Positions 8,154-16,317 are shown, counted from the stretch's first letter. The stretch: DNA of 30,616 nt from GCA-2862585 sp963991165 (GCA_963991165.1 CAXDOW010000012.1:1-30616); one strand, 5' to 3'. The notes: generated by a model from the letters alone, not told the origin. Numbers and translations are program-made.

Positions 8154-10069
8154 AAAAAAAGCTTTTCACCTTTCTTTTTGCACTAGCTTCATGTGGCTTA
8201 TTTGCCCAAATCAGTGTGAATAAAAATCCTCTTAGCAATCGTGCTGAGTTGTCTTTAGATATTCCTGCTATCATAGTCAGCCCGCCGAATCTAAGTGATT
8301 TAATGACGGAAGATAATCATAATGCCTTAAAAGGTAAGCCGTATAGATATGCCACTTTTTTAGATTGTAGCATTGACCCTACCAAAGACGGAGTTTGGGA
8401 AACCATAGATGAAAATGTGAGCGTTTGGAGAGTAAGAATACAATCGGAAGGCGCTTTAGCTCTTGCGCTCAATTATAATGCTTTTTGGATACCATCTAAT
8501 GGAGAATTTTACGTTTACAGCCCTGATAAATCCAAAATTCTTGGTGCTTATACCAATAAAAATAATCACTCTAGTGGAGTTTTTGCCAACGAACTCATTG
8601 AAGGCGATGAACTTATTTTAGAGTACGTAAAAAAAGGAAATTCCAATCCAATTATTCACATCAACAAACTAATGTACGCTTACCGATCCGTGAGTTCTAA
8701 ACAACAAGCCAGAAATTTTGGCGATTCTGGAGCATGTCATGTCAACGTCAATTGTTCTCCTGAAGGAGATGATTGGCAAGATGTTAAAACCTCCGTGTGC
8801 AGAATTAGTGTAAGAATTGGCAATAATGCCTATTGGTGTAGTGGTTCTTTGCTAAATAATACTGCTGAAGATTGCAAGCCGTACGTCCTAACTGCCGACC
8901 ACTGTGCCTTCGATTCTGATAATGATGTTTATGCCAGTCAAAATGATATGAATCAGTGGGTATTTTATTTCAACTATGAAGCGGATCAATGTGAAAATCC
9001 TTCCTCTAACCCTTCCTCTAAAACCATGAGTGGCTGTTCGTTTGTTTCCAATAGTAGCGAAAACGGTAATATAAACAACAATTCTGACTTCCATTTAATT
9101 GAACTTAACAACAGTTTACCATTTGAATACGGTTTATATGTCGCTGGTTGGAATAGAAATAACTCGTCGTCTTCACAAGGAGTTGGAATACACCATCCAG
9201 CTGGCGATATCAAAAAAATATCTACCTATACTCAATCGGCAAATTCTGCCAATGGAGGAACCGATTGGAGAGTAAGATGGGCAGAAACCAGCACAAATCA
9301 CAGCGTAACAGAAGGAGGATCGTCAGGTAGCCCATTACTAAATTCTAACAAGCAGGTAGTAGGAAATTTATCAACAGGTAGTTCTGCCTGTTCGCCAACA
9401 TTTCTTTTAAATGGATTTGACTTCTATGGGAAACTATCCTACAGCTGGGATCAAAATGGAAATACCCCCAATCGCCAACTCAAACCCTGGCTAGATCCAT
9501 TGAACTCTGGTGTTACTACTATGAATGCTAAACTTTGTGGCACCTCTCTAATCCCTAATTTTGAAGCTAGCCACACCCATGTACAAACGGGCTATTCTAC
9601 TCAATTTTTCTACACTGGCTTAGGAAATCCTGAATCCTATAACTGGACATTTTATGGCGTTAACGTAAACCCTGCTAATTCTACCGAAACCCAACCCATT
9701 GTAACCTATTCCAATAGTGGGCAATATACTGTAAGACTAGAAGTAACGGAGGGCGATTTTACTAGCTCTGAAATTAAATCCGCCTATATTCTTGTTGATG
9801 AAAATGGGAGTAGCATCGATATCACCGAAAACCAAATCGAATTTAATGTGTTTCCCAACCCTTCCAATGGGAAGATATACATCAGTCAAAACTTTCTTAC
9901 CAATGTACATATCGAAATCATCAATATTTTGGGACAACCTATGCTAAGTGAGCACATGAACGATGAAACAAAAACCATAGATATATCTTCCTTAGAAAAT
10001 GGGGTTTATTACATTCGTGTTTTTAACACCTTACATTCAACCACAAAACCATTGATTGTAAGAAAATAA
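8150..10069 (+). CDS. Secreted lysyl-endopeptidase-like serine protease with PKD and T9SS sorting domains
   Basis: A 639-residue trypsin-fold protease. Signal peptide about 1-20 (ends LFAQ; LASC inside it weakly resembles a lipobox). The catalytic triad appears as TADH251C, NSD313F and GSS392GSP. Downstream, D424 in NGFDFYGK sits where Achromobacter lyticus protease I has its S1 aspartate (SDQYG), which predicts cleavage after lysine or another basic residue. A PKD-like domain (about 465-545, YNWTFYG...SGQYTVRLEV) and a type A sorting domain (about 565-639, VFPNPSNGKIYIS, INILGQ, LENGVYYIRVF) follow. The start shares ATGA with the M43 protease stop, and its TAA overlaps the ATG of mqnE by 1 nt. 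Many cysteines suggest disulfide bonding after export. The specificity call relies on an alignment from memory. Confidence 0.88.
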   Translation: MKKKLFTFLFALASCGLFAQISVNKNPLSNRAELSLDIPAIIVSPPNLSDLMTEDNHNALKGKPYRYATFLDCSIDPTKDGVWETIDENVSVWRVRIQSEGALALALNYNAFWIPSNGEFYVYSPDKSKILGAYTNKNNHSSGVFANELIEGDELILEYVKKGNSNPIIHINKLMYAYRSVSSKQQARNFGDSGACHVNVNCSPEGDDWQDVKTSVCRISVRIGNNAYWCSGSLLNNTAEDCKPYVLTADHCAFDSDNDVYASQNDMNQWVFYFNYEADQCENPSSNPSSKTMSGCSFVSNSSENGNINNNSDFHLIELNNSLPFEYGLYVAGWNRNNSSSSQGVGIHHPAGDIKKISTYTQSANSANGGTDWRVRWAETSTNHSVTEGGSSGSPLLNSNKQVVGNLSTGSSACSPTFLLNGFDFYGKLSYSWDQNGNTPNRQLKPWLDPLNSGVTTMNAKLCGTSLIPNFEASHTHVQTGYSTQFFYTGLGNPESYNWTFYGVNVNPANSTETQPIVTYSNSGQYTVRLEVTEGDFTSSEIKSAYILVDENGSSIDITENQIEFNVFPNPSNGKIYISQNFLTNVHIEIINILGQPMLSEHMNDETKTIDISSLENGVYYIRVFNTLHSTTKPLIVRK

Positions 10070-11214
10070 TGACTCTACCATCTTCTATATTTACTTCAAA
10101 AGACTTTCTTAATAACGAGTTGAAAGCAATTGCTAGTGATGTTTTTGCTGGAAAACGTATATCGACAGAACAAGGATTAAAATTGTTTGATGCCGATATT
10201 TCATTCTTAGGTTATTTAGCTAACTATATCAGAGAGAAAAAACATCAAAATATTACCTATTTTAATAGAAACATTCATATTGAGCCGACCAATATTTGTG
10301 TGTTTGATTGTAAGTTTTGCTCTTATTCCAAACTTTTGAAGCACAAGAACGACGGATGGGAATTATCAGAAAAAGATATTTTAAATAAGATGAAAGAATA
10401 TGAACATCAGCCCATCACGGAAGTTCATATTGTAGGTGGTGTTCATCCAAAAATGGGACTTCACTATTTCGCTAATCTAATTAAAAAAATCAAAGGCATC
10501 AGACCCGATATTCATGTCAAAGCTTTTACAGCCGTTGAATTAGAGTATATGTGTCGAAAAGCCAAAGTCAGCTTTGAGGAGGGCCTTAGTATTTTAAAAT
10601 CGCACGGACAGGATTCCTTGCCTGGTGGAGGTGCCGAAATTTTTGACGAAGACATTCGTGAAAAAATTTGTAATGACAAATGCTCCTCCAGTCAATGGTT
10701 AGAAATTCACGAAACTGCTCATCGACTAGGCATGCCTTCCAATGCCACAATGTTATACGGTCATATTGAGGAACCCCGACACCTCGTTGATCACATGAAT
10801 AGGCTTCGAAATTTACAGGATAAAACAAAGGGATTCAATACATTTATTCCATTGAAATTTAGAAATGGTGATAATCAAATGTCTCACATTCCTGAAGTCA
10901 GTGTCATCAAGGATTTAAAAATTTATGCTATTTCCAGAATATTCATGGATAATTTCCCACATATCAAAGCATACTGGCCTATGATAGGTCGAAATACGGC
11001 TCAATTATCTCTATCCTATGGAGTTAATGACATTGATGGAACTATTGACGATACGACTAAGATATACTCTATGGCTGGTGCAGAGGAACAATCTCCTACT
11101 CTGACCACGCAACAACTTGTTGAACTTATAAAAAATGCTAGGCGACACCCCATCGAACGCGACACCCTTTACAAGGTTGTCAAGGACTACAATGAAGTAA
11201 CATTCGAGGATTAA
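10069..11214 (+). CDS. mqnE: Aminofutalosine synthase (radical SAM)
   Basis: A 381-residue radical SAM enzyme of the MqnE/MqnC/CofH group. The cluster motif is C77-V-F-D-C81-K-F-C84. Conserved blocks HIEPTNIC, TEVHIVGGVHPKMGL, KAFTAVELEYM, DSLPGGGAEIFDE, GFNTFIPLKFRN and GVNDIDGTIDDTTKIYSMAG match the Bacteroidota form of MqnE. The enzyme joins 3-enolpyruvyl-benzoate with SAM to give aminofutalosine, the second step of the futalosine menaquinone route. MqnC is related, but SLPGGGAEIF and the length favour MqnE. It begins by a 1-nt TAATG overlap with the serine protease, so it seems to be read from the same message. Its stop shares a palindromic TTAA with the stop of the converging rluD gene. 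mqnA, B, C and D are not in the window. Confidence 0.92.
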   Translation: MTLPSSIFTSKDFLNNELKAIASDVFAGKRISTEQGLKLFDADISFLGYLANYIREKKHQNITYFNRNIHIEPTNICVFDCKFCSYSKLLKHKNDGWELSEKDILNKMKEYEHQPITEVHIVGGVHPKMGLHYFANLIKKIKGIRPDIHVKAFTAVELEYMCRKAKVSFEEGLSILKSHGQDSLPGGGAEIFDEDIREKICNDKCSSSQWLEIHETAHRLGMPSNATMLYGHIEEPRHLVDHMNRLRNLQDKTKGFNTFIPLKFRNGDNQMSHIPEVSVIKDLKIYAISRIFMDNFPHIKAYWPMIGRNTAQLSLSYGVNDIDGTIDDTTKIYSMAGAEEQSPTLTTQQLVELIKNARRHPIERDTLYKVVKDYNEVTFED

Positions 11215-12224
11215 ATTTTATGTTTGGAGTAGTGCCTCCATTTTTCTATTACACGACTCATGTCCTCAGGAAGTTGGGAGTCGAAAACCATATGTTCCTG
11301 TGTTTTTGGGTGGGTAAACCCTAGACTCTTTGCGTGCAGTGATTGACGTGGAATAATTTTGAAACAATTATCAATAAATTGCTTGTATTTAGTAAAAGTA
11401 GTTCCTTTTAAAATTTTGTCTCCCCCATATTCAAAGTCATTAAATAAGGGGTGCTTAATGTGCTTAAAATGAACTCTTATTTGATGGGTTCGACCTGTTT
11501 CCAACTTACATTCAACCAAACTAACATAACCAAATCGTTCAATAACTTTGTAATGCGTTTTGGCTGGCTTACCATATTCTCCATCAGGAAAAACCGTCAT
11601 CACTTTTCTGTTCTTCAAACTTCTGCCAATATGACCTTCTATACTTCCTTCATCGTCATCAAAATTACCCCATACTAAAGCATAGTATTTTCGATCAATG
11701 GTTCGCTCAAAGAATTGAGTAGATAGAGAGTTCATAGCCACTTCATTCTTGGCAATTATCATAAGCCCAGTCGTGTTTTTATCGATTCTATGTACCAGTC
11801 CAGGGCGACCATTATCGACTCCAGCATTTGGTAAATTTTTGAAATGATATGTTAGGGCATTGACCAAGGTGTCTTTGTAATTGCCATAGCCAGGATGAAC
11901 GACCATTCCTGCTTCCTTATTGATAATGACAATATCATCATCTTCATACACTATATTTAATGGAATATCTTGAGGAATAAGCTCTATTTCTCTGGGCGGA
12001 TTTGTAAACATGACGCTTACAACATCAAAGGGCTTGACTTTATAATTAGACTTAACGGCCTTATCATTCACGCGAATAAATCCATCGAGAGACGCTTGTT
12101 GGATTTTATTTCGTGATGTCCCTTCTAGTCGATTGAGTAAAAATTTATCTACACGTAGGGGTTCCTGCCCTTTGTCGGCTACTACTTTATAGTGTTCAAA
12201 CAATTCGCTTTCTTCAGTTTCCAT
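11211..12224 (-). CDS. rluD: RluD-family 23S rRNA pseudouridine synthase
   Basis: 337 residues from the ATG at 12224. An S4 RNA-binding domain (about 22-70: LRVDKFLLNRLEGTSRNKI) precedes the RluA/RluD catalytic domain with the signature GLVHRID148KNTTGL, where D148 is the expected nucleophile. The pattern later includes KTHYKVIERF and LETGRTHQIRVH. The open frame runs 26 codons further upstream to 12302, but those residues are the reverse-frame shadow of the preceding gene and look nothing like the family. The ATG at 12224 overlaps the upstream TAA by 1 nt (TAATG), which favours coupled reinitiation. By family this isomerises uridines in helix 69 of 23S rRNA; other RluA-group targets are possible. 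Confidence 0.92.
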   Translation of the reverse strand: METEESELFEHYKVVADKGQEPLRVDKFLLNRLEGTSRNKIQQASLDGFIRVNDKAVKSNYKVKPFDVVSVMFTNPPREIELIPQDIPLNIVYEDDDIVIINKEAGMVVHPGYGNYKDTLVNALTYHFKNLPNAGVDNGRPGLVHRIDKNTTGLMIIAKNEVAMNSLSTQFFERTIDRKYYALVWGNFDDDEGSIEGHIGRSLKNRKVMTVFPDGEYGKPAKTHYKVIERFGYVSLVECKLETGRTHQIRVHFKHIKHPLFNDFEYGGDKILKGTTFTKYKQFIDNCFKIIPRQSLHAKSLGFTHPKTQEHMVFDSQLPEDMSRVIEKWRHYSKHKI

Positions 12225-14044
12225 TATTGAACAAGAAGTTTTTCGAAACGGGTGAAATGTTGAGAGCCCATTTTCACAAGATATAGTCCTTGTGAAAGCC
12301 ATGAGACATCTACCCTCTTTTGGGCATGATACTTTGTGGAAAAGAGTTCTTGTCCATTCAAGTCAAAAATGGATAAATCTAATGGTTCGTTGTAGTCTAT
12401 TTGAAAAAATTGACTAGTCGGATTTGGAAAAATAGACAAAGTGTTATTATTTATTTCTTCAATGGCAGATACGGTCAAATTGCCAAAGACGGGTCGAATC
12501 ATCCAAGTACCACTACATTCAGCGCAGCTAGATGTGTTCCATGATGATCCCAAATTATAAAACATACGATCGTTGTTGATGGTGTTTTTATCTAAGCCCA
12601 CATTAATGATATCGTCGTAGTATTGATTCCAGCCTACAAATACGGCTCCTGAAACTTTAATTGGTTCTTCCAAAGCATATTCATAAAAACCATTTTTAGT
12701 CGAAGCATATTCGGGATATACAATTTGACTTTGATACAATTGATCACCAGGAACACCACTTTGGCTTTCCCACAAACAAATGCTGAAAGCCAATCCAGTG
12801 TTGTCTTCATAGTTTTGTTCAAAATGAAATTGAACCGCTTTCAATGTATCCTGCTGGCCTATATTGAACAACATGGCAACTTGACCTCCTTCGACATTTA
12901 TACCATAAGATGCTTCTGCCGAGCCATCGTCTAAGGAATAATAATTGTTAAACGACTGAACGTAATACATGGAATCGTTTTGTTTGAACAAATTATTATC
13001 GTCAGTGGCTATAGACTGAACTATGGTAAATGAATTATTTTCTTGAATTGTTGGTGTGGTTGGGAAAGCATTTACACCTACTGTTATGGCAGAGGGCGAG
13101 TCATTACTGTATGAAAAATTAGTTCCATCAAAGGGTGGGATTTCATCATTTCTTGTAGGGCCAGTGGTGGGATAGTGATATACTGAATTGTTGTTTTGGT
13201 CGTAAACATCATAACGGTAATCAACACTTTGGGGTGAGGTATAGTTATTTCGTAATTTACTTTCCATGCTGAGGGACATATAGGCCAAACGATTATTATC
13301 AAAATGTGACCAGGGAATGGAAGTATAAAAGTTCAGCATTTGTGCTGTCTCATAAACAAATGATATATCCTCATTATCATTGTGCAAGTCTAAATCTTCC
13401 GTTAGCAATACTTGGTCAATATGCCAATGGTCAAAATTTCCAGAAAGAGTGGCTTCGTTATGAAACCTAAATTTAAATTCAGGGTGAAGAAAAGATGCCT
13501 CCGAAATAGTCATTTTGACTTGTTGGAAAGGAGCCAAAGGATAACCTATGGTATCCCAAACGGTTTGCCAAACTAATGAACTATCTAAAAATTGAACTTC
13601 CAAGATGTCATTTTCTTCTGGTTCATTGCCAAGCCCCATGGGCTGGATGTAAAAAGAAAAATACACCGTTTGGTAAGCACTCAAATCCATGCTTTTAGAA
13701 GTAAGAAAATCGGAAGGACCATGAGAGGACTCAACTGGATTTCTTGGAAACCCTATTGAATCTAAACCGTCTAATGTGGCTACCCCAAGGTTAACTGGAT
13801 TGACAGGATAGGTGGTGTTGACAAAAGCGTCTTTATCCTCCCACAATTGGGGATTAGGCACGCCGGTATAGCGTGAAAAATCATCAAAAAATGGTAATGA
13901 AAGTTGAGCTGGAGAATATCTATTTTGGATGTGTGAAGTTTCAGAAACCTGGACATTATAGGTCAATGGACTAACGACTTCTTGTTGAGCCATTAGAAAG
14001 TGGTGAAACCATAAAAACAAAATCAAACTAACTCGGCACATCAT
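12224..14044 (-). CDS. T9SS cargo protein of unknown function (type A sorting domain)
   Basis: A 606-residue secreted protein. Signal peptide about 1-20 (VSLILFLWFHHFLMAQQ). The body begins LPFFDDFSRY, a start often seen in Bacteroidota surface proteins with a jelly-roll-like domain. It has a repeated-family motif YSLDDGSAEASYGI near the middle and a CAEC near residue 510. The last 80 residues form a type A sorting domain (LSIFPNPTSQFFQI, SIFDLNGQELFS, LSQGLYLVKMG). No enzyme motif was recognised. It overlaps PASTA upstream and rluD downstream by 1 nt each, so it is wedged in a conserved-looking unit. ATG ATG at 14044 and 14041 are both usable starts. The function is unknown; surface binding or structure is only a guess. 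Confidence 0.85.
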   Translation of the reverse strand: MMCRVSLILFLWFHHFLMAQQEVVSPLTYNVQVSETSHIQNRYSPAQLSLPFFDDFSRYTGVPNPQLWEDKDAFVNTTYPVNPVNLGVATLDGLDSIGFPRNPVESSHGPSDFLTSKSMDLSAYQTVYFSFYIQPMGLGNEPEENDILEVQFLDSSLVWQTVWDTIGYPLAPFQQVKMTISEASFLHPEFKFRFHNEATLSGNFDHWHIDQVLLTEDLDLHNDNEDISFVYETAQMLNFYTSIPWSHFDNNRLAYMSLSMESKLRNNYTSPQSVDYRYDVYDQNNNSVYHYPTTGPTRNDEIPPFDGTNFSYSNDSPSAITVGVNAFPTTPTIQENNSFTIVQSIATDDNNLFKQNDSMYYVQSFNNYYSLDDGSAEASYGINVEGGQVAMLFNIGQQDTLKAVQFHFEQNYEDNTGLAFSICLWESQSGVPGDQLYQSQIVYPEYASTKNGFYEYALEEPIKVSGAVFVGWNQYYDDIINVGLDKNTINNDRMFYNLGSSWNTSSCAECSGTWMIRPVFGNLTVSAIEEINNNTLSIFPNPTSQFFQIDYNEPLDLSIFDLNGQELFSTKYHAQKRVDVSWLSQGLYLVKMGSQHFTRFEKLLVQ

Positions 14045-14829
14045 TATTCAGCTGATTTGAGATAAATATCTACATTTTGACCCAAATTGATGAGGGGGTT
14101 TTCTTCAGAAGATGGACGTTGACGATAGATAACCGCATTGACACTATCGTTGACATTCTCATCAAATGAAATCATGCCTAAATTAATTGATTTCATATGC
14201 AACAAAATATCAGCATCCTCTAAGGTTAATCCCATTAAATTTGGGAGTTCAACCATCACATCACTTAACCCATCTCCTATTACTAAATCTACTGACGTTC
14301 CTATGGTCAATAAAGTTCCCGAAACCACTTCTTGTCCATTGATTTGTTGCTTGAGCACTACATTTTTAGCTACATCAGGTACAAATGTCATCTCTCCAAT
14401 TTCTAGACCAATGGATTTTAATTTTGATGTTGCTCTTCGTAAAGTCAAATCCACCAAATTGGGCAATTGTACTTGTTTTTTATTTTTTGAGACAATGGTT
14501 AGATAAATACGTCGTTCTTCCTTGACGTAGCTACCAGCAGTTGGATTTTGCTCAACGACACTCAATGGGGCTAATTCTAAATTAAAAACCGAATCGATAA
14601 CCACATGCTTGAGTGAGGCAGTAGAAAGAATAGAATCAGCTTCATCTAAAGTTAAACCGTACAGATTAGGCAACTCTATTAGCTGATTATGACGCGTGTA
14701 GTATTTCAACAAAAATAGTGTAACAACTATTAGCAAAACGACACTACTAAACGAAAACAATACATGCTTGACGCCTAATTTGGAGAATAAAAATTTAACC
14801 CAAGACTGCTTGATGTGACTCATAAACAC
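14044..14829 (-). CDS. Membrane-anchored three-PASTA-domain protein
   Basis: 261 residues: a short cytoplasmic N-terminus, one transmembrane helix (about 22-42), then three PASTA repeats (about 50-113, 119-184, 192-257). Each opens with an LPNLxxLTLxxA motif: IELPNLYGLTLDEAD, VQLPNLVDLTLRRAT and VELPNLMGLTLEDAD. There is no kinase or transpeptidase domain, unlike PknB or PBP2x. PASTA domains in those proteins bind muropeptides or support septal wall enzymes, so a periplasmic cell-wall role is inferred. The gene diverges from ddl, which makes D-Ala-D-Ala for the wall. A TATATTTG element lies upstream. The start may be the ATG at 14829 or the one at 14823. Confidence 0.88.
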   Translation of the reverse strand: MFMSHIKQSWVKFLFSKLGVKHVLFSFSSVVLLIVVTLFLLKYYTRHNQLIELPNLYGLTLDEADSILSTASLKHVVIDSVFNLELAPLSVVEQNPTAGSYVKEERRIYLTIVSKNKKQVQLPNLVDLTLRRATSKLKSIGLEIGEMTFVPDVAKNVVLKQQINGQEVVSGTLLTIGTSVDLVIGDGLSDVMVELPNLMGLTLEDADILLHMKSINLGMISFDENVNDSVNAVIYRQRPSSEENPLINLGQNVDIYLKSAE

Positions 14830-14845
14830 TAGCTATAACGAAAAA

Positions 14846-14853
14846 CAAATATA
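14846..14853 (-). promoter_or_regulatory. -7 element TATATTTG for the PASTA-rluD unit
   Basis: This is a perfect TAnnTTTG match on the minus strand. It lies 16 nt before the ATG at 14829 and would drive PASTA, the T9SS cargo gene and rluD. It lies back to back with the ddl promoter in the 77-bp divergent gap. Confidence 0.6.
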
Positions 14854-14893
14854 ATAATTATGACTGCCATGCCGCTACTATTCAGTTTTAGTT

Positions 14894-14901
14894 TATTTTT
14901 G
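14894..14901 (+). promoter_or_regulatory. -7 element TATTTTTG for ddl
   Basis: This is a perfect TAnnTTTG match ending 5 nt before the ddl ATG at 14907. The predicted transcript starts at or next to the AUG, so it should be leaderless. No matching -33 box was seen. Confidence 0.6.
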
Positions 14902-14906
14902 ATTAC

Positions 14907-15875
14907 ATGAAACGAATTGCTGTTGTTATGGGTGGGTATTCTTCCGAGAAAGCCATTTCGCTAAAAAGTGGAGAAGTAGTACTCAACAACTTAGATCGTA
15001 CACTCTATAAAACATACCCTGTAATTATTGATGAGAAAGAGTGGAATGTGAGTCTTGAAGATCAGTTATTTCCTGTCAACAAATTGGATTTTTCAGTCCA
15101 TATTAATGGTGAGCATATCACGTTTGATGGAGTTTTCATAGCTGTTCACGGAATTCCAGGCGAAAATGGCGAATTGCAAAGCTATTTTGATACGCTTCAC
15201 ATCCCCTACACCTCATCGGGAGCAAAAGCTTCTGCAATAAGTTTTGACAAAGGCAAGTGCAACCATTTCCTAATGGATAATGGAATTACATGTGCCCCAT
15301 CATTAAAGATTCATAAAAATCAAACTATCCACCTAAACCAACTCATTGACACTATTAAACTTCCCTGTTTTGTTAAGCCAAACTCCTACGGCAGTAGTTT
15401 TGGCATAAGTAAAGTGTATCAAAAATCACACTTACAAGCCGCTTTATTTAAAGCATTTGAACTAGATTCTTATGTGTTAATTGAATCCTATTTAGATGGT
15501 ACCGAGGTTACATGTGGAGTTTACAATTTCCAGCATAGCATACAAACGTTGCCCATCACTGAAATTGTGAGCGAAAACGATTTTTTTGATTATGCTGCAA
15601 AATATGAAGGTAAATCACAAGAAATTACACCAGCACGTATTTCTGACGACTTATCCTCAAAGGTATCTTCCATCACAAAAGAAGTTTATGAGCTACTTCA
15701 ATTAAATGGTTTAGCAAGGGTTGATTTTATTATTTGCAATAATAAACCTCATGTTATTGAGGTCAATACAGTACCAGGGTTATCTGAAGAAAGTATCATT
15801 CCAAAGCAAGCTCAGGAAGCAGGAATTAGTCTCCAGTCACTATTCAATATGGCTGTTAAACATATGTTTTACTAA
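14907..15875 (+). CDS. ddl: D-alanine--D-alanine ligase
   Basis: 322 residues with the Ddl ATP-grasp pattern. It opens MKRIAVVMGGYSSEKAISLKSG, then GVFIAVHGIPGENGELQ and IPYTSSG. The ATP-binding lysine and loop are in CFVKPNSYGSSFGISKV. Further on are the YLDGTEVTCGV block, FFDYAAKYEGKSQEITPA (the omega-loop region, with the tyrosine usual for D-Ala rather than D-Lac ligases), and VDFI...VIEVNTVPGLSEESI with Mg-binding residues. It makes the D-Ala-D-Ala dipeptide for peptidoglycan in the cytoplasm. The length is typical. It faces away from the PASTA unit and ends 3 nt from the stop of aroQ, which converges on it. Confidence 0.95.
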   Translation: MKRIAVVMGGYSSEKAISLKSGEVVLNNLDRTLYKTYPVIIDEKEWNVSLEDQLFPVNKLDFSVHINGEHITFDGVFIAVHGIPGENGELQSYFDTLHIPYTSSGAKASAISFDKGKCNHFLMDNGITCAPSLKIHKNQTIHLNQLIDTIKLPCFVKPNSYGSSFGISKVYQKSHLQAALFKAFELDSYVLIESYLDGTEVTCGVYNFQHSIQTLPITEIVSENDFFDYAAKYEGKSQEITPARISDDLSSKVSSITKEVYELLQLNGLARVDFIICNNKPHVIEVNTVPGLSEESIIPKQAQEAGISLQSLFNMAVKHMFY

Positions 15876-15878
15876 GCC

Positions 15879-16301
15879 CTAAGCCTTCTTGATGGTACTT
15901 TCAATAGCAAGTCTGTAGCTATCTAATCCAAAGCCACAAATAGTCCCAACACAATAAGGAGATATAAGCGATGTTCTTCTAAACTCCTCCCTAGAATAAA
16001 TATTTGAAATATGAACTTCGATAACGGGCGTTTTGATGGAAGCAATAGCATCAGCTAAAGCCACAGAGGTGTGGGTATATCCACCGGCATTAATAATAAT
16101 CAAATCCGAACTAAACCCACAGTCGTGCAAAAAATTAATAAGTTCACCTTCCACATTGCTCTGAAAATAATCTAGCTTTATGTCTGTATATTTGCCAGAT
16201 AAAAAGGAAAGGTATTGCTCAAATGAAGACTGACCATAAATTTCCGTTTGACGGACTCCCAATAAGTTTAAATTTGGACCATTAATGATTACAATATTCA
16301 T
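15879..16301 (-). CDS. aroQ: Type II 3-dehydroquinate dehydratase
   Basis: 140 residues, typical for AroQ. The family blocks are all present: IINGPNLNLLGVRQTEIYG (Asn/Tyr active-site loop), DYFQSNVEGELINFLH, IINAGGYTHTSVALADAI (catalytic region), VIEVHISNIYSREEFRRTSLIS (catalytic His and lid Arg). It dehydrates 3-dehydroquinate in the shikimate pathway toward chorismate, which also feeds the menaquinone route represented here by mqnE and ubiE. A TATTTTTG element ends only 4 nt before the ATG, so the mRNA is probably leaderless. The xerD promoter lies inside its first codons on the other strand. Confidence 0.95.
   Translation of the reverse strand: MNIVIINGPNLNLLGVRQTEIYGQSSFEQYLSFLSGKYTDIKLDYFQSNVEGELINFLHDCGFSSDLIIINAGGYTHTSVALADAIASIKTPVIEVHISNIYSREEFRRTSLISPYCVGTICGFGLDSYRLAIESTIKKA
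16247..16276 (+). promoter_or_regulatory. xerD promoter TTTG-N18-TAAATTTG inside aroQ
   Basis: TTTG at 16247-16250 and TAAATTTG at 16269-16276 are 18 nt apart, within the 17-23 nt spacing reported for Bacteroidota. It is the only site in the window where I found both boxes well placed. The start point should be near 16282, leaving a leader of about 35 nt that is antisense to the first aroQ codons. Confidence 0.55.
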
Positions 16302-16305
16302 AGTA

Positions 16306-16313
16306 CAAAAATA
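16306..16313 (-). promoter_or_regulatory. -7 element TATTTTTG for aroQ
   Basis: This is a perfect TAnnTTTG on the minus strand, with 4 nt between its last G and the aroQ ATG at 16301. It fills most of the 16-bp gap between the divergent aroQ and xerD genes and implies a leaderless transcript. Confidence 0.6.
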
Positions 16314-16317
16314 ATCA

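Noticed and set aside
10069..11214. CofH or MqnC instead of MqnE
   Set aside because: The SLPGGGAEIF block, the length and the close resemblance to Bacteroidota MqnE favour aminofutalosine synthase. MqnC remains a small possibility.
12225..12302. Upstream extension of the rluD frame by 26 codons
   Set aside because: The added residues are the frame shadow of the T9SS cargo gene. The ATG at 12224 with a TAATG overlap matches the family N-terminus.
14138..14506. 122-codon plus-strand open frame inside the PASTA gene
   Set aside because: It lies fully antisense to a gene with clear repeats, has no recognisable motif or promoter, and its residue usage looks like a reverse-frame shadow.
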